Shown: positions 33,666 through 40,541 of the stretch, one piece after another
Numbering within the stretch: the stretch's first letter is position 1
How the letters are laid out: each line of letters starts with the position of its first letter
From: Thermoanaerobaculia bacterium
GTDB lineage: Bacteria > Acidobacteriota > Thermoanaerobaculia > Multivoradales > JAHEKO01
Direction of reading: 5' to 3'
Assembly (NCBI GenBank): GCA_947259925.1
Contig: CAMYOG010000045.1
Location: 1-40,541, forward strand
Length of the DNA: 40,541 nt
Made by a program: the position numbers and the translations under genes
The notes under the pieces: model-generated
Databases searched by the model: none
What the model was told of the DNA's origin: nothing
What the model saw: the letters and a program-made list of their open reading frames with translations, nothing else

Positions 33666-35897
33666 GTGCGCTCGACGGGCCGATGGTCGATCTGGGTCGA
33701 CACCGGCGGCACCTTCACCGACTGCGTCGCGCGCGATCCGAGCGGTGAGATCCACCGCGCGAAGGTTCTCAGCAACGGCTCCATCCGCGGCCGGCTGGTC
33801 CGCCGGTTGACGCCCACCCGTCTCGAGCTCGAGCTCCCCTGGGCGCTGCCCGACGACTTCCTCGCCGGTTGGGGGATCCAGGCGCTGACGGCGGACACGG
33901 CCACGGTCGCTATCGCGCGGTCGGAAGGGGCCGCGGGCGTCGTCGAGCTCTCCGGGCCGCTCGATCTCGCCGAGCGCGCCGACGTCGAGCTGACCTCGGG
34001 GGAAGAGGCGGCGGTGGTCGCCGCCCGACTGGTCACCGGCACGCCCCATGGCGACGAGCTGCCGCCGCTCGAGCTGCGGCTGGCGACCACCCGCGGCACC
34101 AACGCCCTGCTCGAGCGCCGGGGAGCGGCGACGGCGCTCTTCGTCACTCGTGGATTCGCCGACCTGCTCGAGATCGGCAACCAGCAGCGCCCGGAGCTCT
34201 TCGCGCTCCAGATCGTCAAGCCGCGGCCGTTCTACCGCCGCGTGGTCGAGGTCGACGAGCGCCTGGCGGCCGACGGGTCGGTGCTCCGGCCACTCGACCT
34301 CGAGGCGCTCGGGCCGGTCGCCGACGATCTCCTGACCGCGGGCATCCGGGTCGCCGCGGTCTCCCTGCTGCACAGCTATCGCCAGCCGGAGCACGAGCGC
34401 CGTCTGGCGCGCTTCCTGGTCGAGCGCGGCTTCGAGCACGTCTCGATGTCGGCGGACCTGGCACCGCTCATCCGCTACCTGCCGCGGGCCGAGACCGCGG
34501 TGGTCGACGCGTTCCTGGCACCGGTCGTCGGCGGCTACGTCGAGCAGGTCCGATCGTCGCTCGGCGCCCAGGATCTGAAGATGATGACCAGCGCCGGCGG
34601 CCTGGTCAGCGCCGAGCGGTTTCGCTCCAAGGACAGCCTGCTGTCCGGCCCGGCGGGCGGCGTGGTCGGGGCGGTCGGGGCGGGCCGCCGCTCGGCGGTC
34701 GAGCGGGTGATCGCCTTCGACATGGGGGGTACGTCGACCGATGTCTCCCGCTTCGACGGCGAGTTCGACTACCGCTTCGACACCCGGGTCGGTGACGCCC
34801 ATCTGATGGCGCCGGCGCTGGCGATCGAGACCGTGGCCGCCGGCGGCGGCTCGATTTGCGACTTCGACGGCGTCCAGCTGCGGGTCGGGCCCGAGAGCGC
34901 CGGCGCCCGGCCGGGGCCGGCCTGCTACGGCGCCGGCGGACCGCTCACCGTGACCGACGTCAATCTCCTCCTGGGGCGGCTGCGGCCCGATCGCTTCGAG
35001 ATCCCGATCGATCCGACCGCCGCCGAGCGCCGCGCGACCGCGGTCCTCGAGCGCGTGCGCGCGGCGGGCGAGCCCGACCTCGCTCCGGAGGCGCTCCTGG
35101 CCGGCTTCCTCCAGATCGCCAACGAGCGGATGGCCGAGGCGGTCCGCCGGATCTCGGTACGCGAAGGGTACGACCCGGCCGAGTACGCGATCGTCGCCTT
35201 CGGTGGCGCCGGCGCCCAGCACGCCTGTGCCCTGGCCGAGCTCCTCGGGATCGACCGGGTGGTAGTGCCGCGAGACGCGGGTCTATTGAGCGCGCAGGGC
35301 CTCGGGCACGCGGTGGTCGAGCGATTTCGCGAGCGCCAGGTGCTGGCACCGCTGAACGAGGTCGAGGAACGGCTCGCCGGGTGGCTCGAGGAGCTCGGGC
35401 GCGAGGCGCGGCGGGCGGTCGGCCGCGAAGGAGTTCCCGAGTCGGCCGTCGAGGTCCGGCTTCGCCGGGTCCATCTGCGGCTCTCGGGCCAGGATGCGAC
35501 CCTGGCGATCGACTTCGGCTCGGGAGCCTCGCTCCGCCGGGACTTCGACCGCGCCTACCGCGAGGTCTACGGCTACCGGCCCGAGGCGCGCACGATCGAG
35601 GTCGAGAGTCTGCGGGTCGTTGCCTCTTCCTCGCGGCCGGAGCTGGAAGCGGCTCCCGTGACCCATCCCGGGCCGGTGCCTTCCGCGGCGCCCGCGGCCG
35701 AGGCGCGCGCGTTCGTCGGTGGCTCGTGGATCGAGGTGCCGATCTTCGACCGCGATGCGCTCACGCCCGGGGTGCGCATCGCCGGGCCGTGTCTGATCTC
35801 CGAGCGCCATAGCGCGACGCTGGTCGAGACCGACTGGCAGATGACGGTGGACGATGCCGGTGCGCTCGTCCTCCGGCCGGGGGCGAGCGATGTCTGA
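33666..35897 (+). CDS. Hydantoinase/oxoprolinase family protein, subunit A (HyuA-like)
   Basis: 743 residues, slightly long for the family. Belongs to the ATP-dependent cyclic amide hydrolases (5-oxoprolinase, N-methylhydantoinase) and the related acetone carboxylase superfamily. N-terminal Hydant_A_N motif WVDTGGTFTDCVARD, then TTRGTNALLERRGAATALFVTRGFADLLEIG, the ATPase-type FDMGGTSTDVSRFDGEFDYRFD, and the glycine-rich ARPGPACYGAGGPLTVTDVNLLLGRL. Starts at GTG; eight bases after DUF4126. It overlaps subunit B by eight bases. Confidence 0.9.
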   Translation: MRSTGRWSIWVDTGGTFTDCVARDPSGEIHRAKVLSNGSIRGRLVRRLTPTRLELELPWALPDDFLAGWGIQALTADTATVAIARSEGAAGVVELSGPLDLAERADVELTSGEEAAVVAARLVTGTPHGDELPPLELRLATTRGTNALLERRGAATALFVTRGFADLLEIGNQQRPELFALQIVKPRPFYRRVVEVDERLAADGSVLRPLDLEALGPVADDLLTAGIRVAAVSLLHSYRQPEHERRLARFLVERGFEHVSMSADLAPLIRYLPRAETAVVDAFLAPVVGGYVEQVRSSLGAQDLKMMTSAGGLVSAERFRSKDSLLSGPAGGVVGAVGAGRRSAVERVIAFDMGGTSTDVSRFDGEFDYRFDTRVGDAHLMAPALAIETVAAGGGSICDFDGVQLRVGPESAGARPGPACYGAGGPLTVTDVNLLLGRLRPDRFEIPIDPTAAERRATAVLERVRAAGEPDLAPEALLAGFLQIANERMAEAVRRISVREGYDPAEYAIVAFGGAGAQHACALAELLGIDRVVVPRDAGLLSAQGLGHAVVERFRERQVLAPLNEVEERLAGWLEELGREARRAVGREGVPESAVEVRLRRVHLRLSGQDATLAIDFGSGASLRRDFDRAYREVYGYRPEARTIEVESLRVVASSSRPELEAAPVTHPGPVPSAAPAAEARAFVGGSWIEVPIFDRDALTPGVRIAGPCLISERHSATLVETDWQMTVDDAGALVLRPGASDV

Positions 35898-37440
35898 GCG
35901 GCGCGTCTCGGCTCTCGAGCTGGAGCTCTTTACCCACCGCTTTACCGCCATCGCCCGGCAGATGGGGGAGGCGCTGCGCCGGACGGCGCTCTCGGTCAAC
36001 GTCAAGGAGCGCCTCGACTTTTCGTGCGCGCTACTCGACGCGCGCGGCCATCTGGTGGTCAACGCGCCGCACATTCCGGTCCATCTGGGCGCGCTCGGCC
36101 TGTGCGTGCGCAGCGTCGCCGAAGCGCTCGGTCCGTTCGAGCCGGGCGACGTTCTGGTCACCAACCATCCGGCCTACGGCGGCTCGCACCTGCCCGACGT
36201 GACGGTGATCACGCCGATCTTCGCCGGCGAGCTGCTGGGCTACGCCGCCAGCCGGGCTCATCACGCCGAGATCGGCGGTATCCGGCCCGGCTCGATGCCG
36301 CCGGCGGCCCGGAGTCTCGCCGAAGAGGGTGTCGTCCTCGAGCCGCAGCTCCTGGTCCGCGGCGGGGAGCCGCGCTGGGAGGCCCTCCGCGAGCGGCTGG
36401 CGAGCGGCCCGCATCCGTCGCGGGCCGTGGCCGAAAACCTCGCCGACCTGGCGGCCGCGGTCGCCGCCAACCAGCGGGGGCTCGAGGGTCTGACCGCGCT
36501 GGCGGCGCGCGAGGGGAGCGCCAGAGTGGCTCTCCACATGCGGGAGCTCGAAGAGCGGGCGGCCGAGCGGATGGCCGCCGCCCTCGCCCGTCTGCCGGAG
36601 GGTCGGAGGAGCGGGGTCGAGCGGCTCGACGACGGCTCGGAGCTCCGGGTCGAGATCGTCGTCGAGGGCGGCCGGGCGCTGATCGACTTCGCGGGCTCGG
36701 CGCCGGTCCATCCGGGCAACCTGAACGCGACGCCGGCGATCGTCCGCAGCGCCGTGCTGTACGTCCTGCGGCTGCTGATCGACGAGCCGCTGCCGCTCAA
36801 CGAAGGCCTGGTCCGCGACGTCGAGATCCGGATCCCGTCCGGGATGCTCGACCCGCCGTTTCCCGACGATCCGGGCGCGGCACCGGCGGTCGTGGGCGGC
36901 AACGTCGAGACCAGTCAGCGGATCGTCGACACGCTTCTGAAGACTCTCGGTGTCGTCGCCTGCGCCCAGGGAACCATGAACAACCTCCTGTTCGGCAACG
37001 AGTCGTTCTCCTACTACGAGACTGTCTGCGGCGGCGCCGGCGCGGGCGATGGGTTCGACGGCGCCGACGCGGTCCATACCCACATGACCAACACCGCGAT
37101 CACCGATCCCGAGATCCTCGAGCATCGCCATCCGGTGCGGATCGAGAGCTTCCGGATTCGGCGCGGCTCCGGCGGACGGGGGCGCCATCGTGGCGGCGAT
37201 GGCGCGGTGCGTGAGCTGACCTTTCTCGAGCCGGTGGCGCTCTCGATCCTGTCGCAACACCGCGTCGAGAAGCCGTTCGGCCTCGACGGCGGAGACGCGG
37301 GCGGCGTCGGCCGGCAGCGCTTGGTCCGCGCGTCCGGGGAGACGATCGAGCTAGAGTCGATCGACTCCTGCGACGCCGAGCCGGGCGACCGGTTGGTCCT
37401 CGAGACCCCCGGTGGTGGTGGCTTCGGCGCTCCCGATTAG
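35890..37440 (+). CDS. Hydantoinase B/oxoprolinase family protein (HyuB-like)
   Basis: 516 residues. Partner subunit of the gene at 33666. Family landmarks: ELELFTHRFTAIARQMGEALRRTALSVNVKERLDFSCALLD, VHLGALG, GDVLVTNHPAYGGSHLPDVTVITPIF, and later GNLNATPAIVRSAVLYVLR and GGDAGGVGRQ. In this family subunit B opens the phosphorylated imide or lactam ring. The ATG at 35890 lies inside the end of hyuA (8-base overlap), and the stop TAG touches the next gene's ATG. Confidence 0.92.
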   Translation: MSERRVSALELELFTHRFTAIARQMGEALRRTALSVNVKERLDFSCALLDARGHLVVNAPHIPVHLGALGLCVRSVAEALGPFEPGDVLVTNHPAYGGSHLPDVTVITPIFAGELLGYAASRAHHAEIGGIRPGSMPPAARSLAEEGVVLEPQLLVRGGEPRWEALRERLASGPHPSRAVAENLADLAAAVAANQRGLEGLTALAAREGSARVALHMRELEERAAERMAAALARLPEGRRSGVERLDDGSELRVEIVVEGGRALIDFAGSAPVHPGNLNATPAIVRSAVLYVLRLLIDEPLPLNEGLVRDVEIRIPSGMLDPPFPDDPGAAPAVVGGNVETSQRIVDTLLKTLGVVACAQGTMNNLLFGNESFSYYETVCGGAGAGDGFDGADAVHTHMTNTAITDPEILEHRHPVRIESFRIRRGSGGRGRHRGGDGAVRELTFLEPVALSILSQHRVEKPFGLDGGDAGGVGRQRLVRASGETIELESIDSCDAEPGDRLVLETPGGGGFGAPD

Positions 37441-38748
37441 ATGCTCATGAGCAAGATCGCCGCGATCCTCTTCTGGTCGGTCATCGCCGCCGCCTTCATC
37501 GGTCCGGGCACGGTGACCACGGCGGCCAAGTCCGGCGCCGGATTCGGCCTGGCGCTCCTCTGGGCACTGGTCTTCTCGACCGTCGCCTGCCTGGTCCTGC
37601 AGGAGGCGAGTGCCCGGCTGACGGTGGTCTCGGGCCGCAACCTGGGCGAGGCGTTGCGCGATCGCTATCCGAGCGGCTTCCTCGGCGCGGCCGTGCTGCT
37701 GCTGGTGCTGGGCGCGATCGTGCTCGGATGCGCGGCGTACGAGGCGGGCAACATCCTGGGCGGGGTGGCGGGCGCGAGTCTCGCCCTGCCGCTCGGACCG
37801 AAGTCGCTGACCGTGCTCTCGGTCGCGGTCGCCGCCCTGCTCCTCTGGTTCAACTCGCCGCGCCGGGTGGCGATGTCGCTGAGCGTCCTGGTCGCGACCA
37901 TGGGGATCGCGTTTCTCTGGACCGCGAGCCGGCTCGGACCGTCCTGGGACGACCTCCTGCGCGGTAGCCTGGTGCCGTCGCTGCCGTCGGGCTCGACCCT
38001 GCTCGCGATTGCCCTCGTGGGGACGACGGTCGTGCCGTACAACCTCTTTCTCGGCTCGGGGATCGCCGCCGGTCAGCGGCTGGGCGAGCTGCGGCTCGGC
38101 CTGAGCGTCGCGATCGGCCTCGGCGGCCTGATCTCGCTGGCGGTCGTGGTCGTCGGCACCGCGGTCGTCGGCGAGTTCAGTTTCGCGGCCCTGTCGGCGG
38201 TCCTCGGCGAGCGCCTCGGGCCGTGGGCCGAGACCTTCTTCGCTGCGGGCCTGTTCGCGGCCGGTCTGTCGTCGGCGGTCACCGCACCGCTGGCCGCCGC
38301 GGTCACCGCGCGCAGCCTGTTCGGCTCGGACGAGTCGCCGGAGCGCTGGTCCGACCGCTCGTGGCGCTATCGCGCGATCTGGGGCTCGGTGCTCGCGGTC
38401 GGCCTGGTGTTCGGCCTCAGCGGCGTCCAGCCGATTCCGGTGATCGTCCTGGCGCAGGCGTTCAACGGGGTGCTGCTGCCGATCGCGGCGATCTTCCTGC
38501 TCCTGTCGGTCAACGACCGGAGCGTCATGGGTGAGAGAGCTCTCAACGGCCCGATCTCCAACACCCTGATGGCTACGGTGACGGCGATCACCGTGATGCT
38601 CGGCTCGATCGGCGTCCTCCGCGCCTCCTCTCGGGCGTTCGGCACACCGGTGCCCGAGCCCTCGACCCTGCTGGCCATCGCCGGGATCCTGACGCTCGTC
38701 CTCACCTTCCCGGTCACGGCGGCGATCCGCAAGCGACGCCGGGGGTGA
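37441..38748 (+). CDS. Nramp-related transporter without the canonical metal ligands
   Basis: 435 residues, 11 or so helices of the LeuT fold. Nramp similarity is clear in AAFIGPGTVTTAAKSGAGFGLALLWALVF (TM1 and loop) and in TM6. The manganese/iron-binding residues are lost: TM1 DPGN reads GPGT (residues 21-24) and TM6 MPHN reads VPYN (198-201). So I do not expect Mn/Fe transport. Its ATG abuts the hyuB stop (TAGATG), so the transporter is translationally coupled to the oxoprolinase genes. The best inference is uptake of the enzyme's substrate or a coupled ion. Converges on the methyltransferase. Confidence 0.82.
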   Translation: MLMSKIAAILFWSVIAAAFIGPGTVTTAAKSGAGFGLALLWALVFSTVACLVLQEASARLTVVSGRNLGEALRDRYPSGFLGAAVLLLVLGAIVLGCAAYEAGNILGGVAGASLALPLGPKSLTVLSVAVAALLLWFNSPRRVAMSLSVLVATMGIAFLWTASRLGPSWDDLLRGSLVPSLPSGSTLLAIALVGTTVVPYNLFLGSGIAAGQRLGELRLGLSVAIGLGGLISLAVVVVGTAVVGEFSFAALSAVLGERLGPWAETFFAAGLFAAGLSSAVTAPLAAAVTARSLFGSDESPERWSDRSWRYRAIWGSVLAVGLVFGLSGVQPIPVIVLAQAFNGVLLPIAAIFLLLSVNDRSVMGERALNGPISNTLMATVTAITVMLGSIGVLRASSRAFGTPVPEPSTLLAIAGILTLVLTFPVTAAIRKRRRG

Positions 38749-38764
38749 GCCGCCGCCGGCTCGG

Positions 38765-39568
38765 CTACGGGCGGTGACCGCTGACGATGCGGGCCGGCGA
38801 GTCGAAGACCACTCGGCCGTCGGCGGTGACGAACTTCTCGAGCGCGGTCTCCGCTTCCTCCAGGATGCGCTGGATCACCGGTTCGTCGAGCACCACGCCC
38901 ATGACCGGCAGCCATCCCCGGAGGTCGGCCTCGACCATCGTCCGAATGCTCGGGAAGCGCGCGGTCCCGGTATGCGCCTCGACGGAGACCCCCGCGGCCC
39001 CGGCGCCCTCGAAGAGATCGGCCAGCTCCTGCCGATCACCCAGGATGAACGGAGCGCGCAGAGCGTCCGCGGCCGCTCGGCCCGCCAGGAGCTCCAGCAA
39101 CTCGACCTCGATCGAGTAGGCCTCCGAGTCCTCGAGCGGCGCCCAGACGGCGACCGCCAAGCGCCCGCCGGGCTTGGTGACCCGGAGCATCTCGCGCAGA
39201 GCCTGTGCGCGGTCGGCGAAGAACATCAGCCCGAACTGGCTGACGACGGCGTCGAAGGACTGATCGGCGAACGGCAGCGACTCCGCGGTCCCTTCGCGCC
39301 ACTCGACGGAGGGAGCCAGGTCGCCGGCCACCGCAAGCATGCCGGGGTTGGGGTCGAGGCCCGTGACCGCTCCGGAGGAGTCGACTCGTTCCACGGCCTC
39401 GCGCGCCAGGACTCCGGTGCCGCAGGCGACGTCCAGAACCCGTTGGCCGGCCTCGAGCCGCGCGGCATCGAGCACCAGTGGCGCCCACTCCTGGAAGATA
39501 GCCGGTACGTGAAGCGCCTCGTAGGCCTGGGCGGCGGCGATCTGCGGGTCTTCCGACGAAACGGTCAT
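38765..39568 (-). CDS. Class I SAM-dependent methyltransferase
   Basis: 267 residues of the Methyltransf_11/UbiE-like type. SAM-binding motif I is VLDVACGTGVLA (about 44-55), motif II TGLDPNPGMLA, motif III GTAESLPFADQSFDAVVSQFGLMFF, and the post motif MLRVTKPGGRLAVAVWAP. The N-terminal AYEALHVPAIFQEWAPLVLDAA is typical of enzymes acting on small molecules or quinones. Substrate unknown. TAAGCT lies six bases before the ATG with no Shine-Dalgarno. Confidence 0.9.
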   Translation of the reverse strand: MTVSSEDPQIAAAQAYEALHVPAIFQEWAPLVLDAARLEAGQRVLDVACGTGVLAREAVERVDSSGAVTGLDPNPGMLAVAGDLAPSVEWREGTAESLPFADQSFDAVVSQFGLMFFADRAQALREMLRVTKPGGRLAVAVWAPLEDSEAYSIEVELLELLAGRAAADALRAPFILGDRQELADLFEGAGAAGVSVEAHTGTARFPSIRTMVEADLRGWLPVMGVVLDEPVIQRILEEAETALEKFVTADGRVVFDSPARIVSGHRP

Positions 39569-39574
39569 CGCCGG

Positions 39575-39580
39575 AGCTTA
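39575..39580 (-). promoter_or_regulatory. Candidate -10 element (TAAGCT) for the methyltransferase gene
   Basis: TAAGCT, six bases, ATG at 39568. It follows the SDR gene at 39616, so it may give the methyltransferase an independent leaderless transcript. Confidence 0.4.
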
Positions 39581-39615
39581 CCGCGAGACGTCGCCGGCAG
39601 CCCTGCGGGCGAGAG

Positions 39616-40422
39616 TCAATGCCCCTTCCAGCTCTCCATGCTGGTCGAGGCGCCGACGGCGTCGAGGATCTTGTCGCTGACGCCCGTCGGCAGGCTGCCC
39701 TTGAGCAGCGGCATGATCTTGATCATCGCCGGCTCGAGCACGAACGGCTCGTTCTTGCGTACCGCCCGCATCACCTTGGCCGCCAGCTTGTCGGCGCTCA
39801 GGAAGGGCGTCAGCAGGGGCTGCCGGACGCCTTCGAACATGCCGGTCGAGACATAGCTCGGGCAGACCGAGGTGACGCCGACGTGGTCGTGACCGAGGCG
39901 TTTGAGCTCCAGCCGGATCGATTCGCCGAAGCCGATCACGGCCCACTTGCTGGCGGCATAGGTCGAGCCCCAGGGGAGGCCGATGAAGCCCGAGGCACTG
40001 GCGATGTTGACCAGGTGACCTTCGTCGGCCGCGATCAGGTCGCCAAGGAAGGCGTGGGTGACCGCGATCACCGCCTGCGTGTTGACCTCGACCGTCTGGC
40101 GGTGGCGCTCGAGCGGCACCTCGAGGAACGCTCCGCCCTGCACGACGCCGGCGTTGTTGACCAGGATCTCGAGTCCACCGAGCTCGCCGATCAGCTCCTC
40201 GCGCAGGTCCGCGATCCCCTCGGTGTCGGTGACGTCGAGCCGGTAGAGGAGGGAACCGGGAGCGATCTCGTCGAGGCGCTCGCCGGCCTTGGAGAGCTTG
40301 GCCTCGTCGAGGTCGGCGAGCACGATACGCGCTCCCTCCCGAGCGAAGGCCTCTGCGATCGCCAGGCCGATTCCGTGGCCACCACCGGTGAGCAGGACTC
40401 GCTTGTCTCGGAGTGACTTCAT
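39616..40422 (-). CDS. Short-chain dehydrogenase/reductase
   Basis: 268 residues. TGGGHGIG (cofactor binding, about 12-19), acidic Asp after the second strand (LADLDEAK, suggesting NAD), NNAGVVQGG, Ser in IASASGFIG and catalytic YAASK. The segment VTSVCPSYVSTGMFEGV and the hydrophobic C-terminal PAMIKIMPLLKG are like the RDH10/DHRS3 group of membrane-associated retinol-type SDRs. I start at ATG 40422, which matches the family; a longer frame from 40458 has no support. TACAAT lies seven bases upstream. Confidence 0.88.
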   Translation of the reverse strand: MKSLRDKRVLLTGGGHGIGLAIAEAFAREGARIVLADLDEAKLSKAGERLDEIAPGSLLYRLDVTDTEGIADLREELIGELGGLEILVNNAGVVQGGAFLEVPLERHRQTVEVNTQAVIAVTHAFLGDLIAADEGHLVNIASASGFIGLPWGSTYAASKWAVIGFGESIRLELKRLGHDHVGVTSVCPSYVSTGMFEGVRQPLLTPFLSADKLAAKVMRAVRKNEPFVLEPAMIKIMPLLKGSLPTGVSDKILDAVGASTSMESWKGH

Positions 40423-40429
40423 CAGGCCG

Positions 40430-40435
40430 ATTGTA
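40430..40435 (-). promoter_or_regulatory. Candidate -10 element (TACAAT) for the SDR gene
   Basis: TACAAT (five of six to consensus), seven bases, ATG at 40422, no Shine-Dalgarno. Confidence 0.5.
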
Positions 40436-40517
40436 GCCGGGTGCCCCGGCCTCCGCACCCGGCCGACGATCGGGTGATTAGGTTCGCGGCCGGATCTCGC
40501 GTTACCAGGTAGAGAGC

Positions 40518-40541
40518 CAGGCAGTACCCAAGCGCTGCCTG
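40518..40541. terminator. Inverted repeat at the right window edge
   Basis: CAGGCAG (40518-40524) and CTGCCTG (40535-40541) pair perfectly around a ten-base loop and may continue past the edge. Probably the hairpin at the end of a neighbouring gene. No other feature seen in 40436-40541. Confidence 0.35.

Overview
The window is one dense stretch of chromosome from a high-GC bacterium (roughly two thirds G+C by eye). The gene content suggests a Gram-negative cell: several exported proteins, a lipid II flippase, an O-antigen-type flippase and a periplasm-spanning Pro/Glu-rich protein. The mix (receiver-PilZ hybrid, separate tal and pgi, DUF6503-, DUF4198- and HSDL2-like proteins, cN-II-type nucleotidase) would fit Acidobacteriota or a neighbouring phylum. 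There is no rRNA or other marker here that settles it. I see no phage, complete insertion sequence, CRISPR array, tRNA or rRNA gene.

Layout. 1-2788: a Tat-exported amidase (cut by the left edge) and a small exported NTF2-like protein, divergent from a TSUP anion exporter. 2857-6308: efp, tandem REP-like hairpins, an aldehyde dehydrogenase family gene and a divergent TPR lipo/secreted protein. 6309-6734: a structured, gene-free 426-base convergent gap. 6735-10317: a receiver-PilZ protein, a PhzF-like isomerase and a Pro/Glu-repeat envelope protein. 10432-16651: tal, pgi, a rhomboid-like membrane protein and lon. 16665-19726: a membrane protein, bifunctional tyrA and an S1-domain protein, all on the minus strand. 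19945-25156: a small winged-helix-like protein, a TPR protein, a flippase, a DUF6503-like protein, an HD protein, a hotdog protein and pepE. 25163-29810: a five-gene minus-strand operon (FmdB-type zinc ribbon, sirtuin, HAD 5'-nucleotidase, an odd membrane protein carrying an ATP synthase beta P-loop fragment, SDR). 30070-33658: murJ, DUF4198, rpiB, DUF4126. 33666-38748: a tightly coupled hyuA-hyuB-Nramp-like operon. 38765-40422: a methyltransferase and a second SDR.

How genes work together. tal, pgi and rpiB belong to the sugar phosphate and pentose phosphate network. efp, the S1 protein and lon are translation and protein quality control. The hyuA-hyuB-transporter operon looks like uptake plus ATP-dependent opening of a cyclic amide.

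Most unusual observations: (1) a predicted membrane-anchored protein at 25990-26931 with about 48 residues almost identical in pattern to the ATP synthase beta-subunit P-loop region, with no other ATPase motif; (2) at least ten operon heads have a -10-like hexamer only 6-8 bases before the start codon and no usable Shine-Dalgarno, suggesting widespread leaderless mRNA; (3) three different foldback or REP-like elements in intergenic gaps; (4) an Nramp homologue lacking the metal ligands, coupled to an oxoprolinase-type enzyme.
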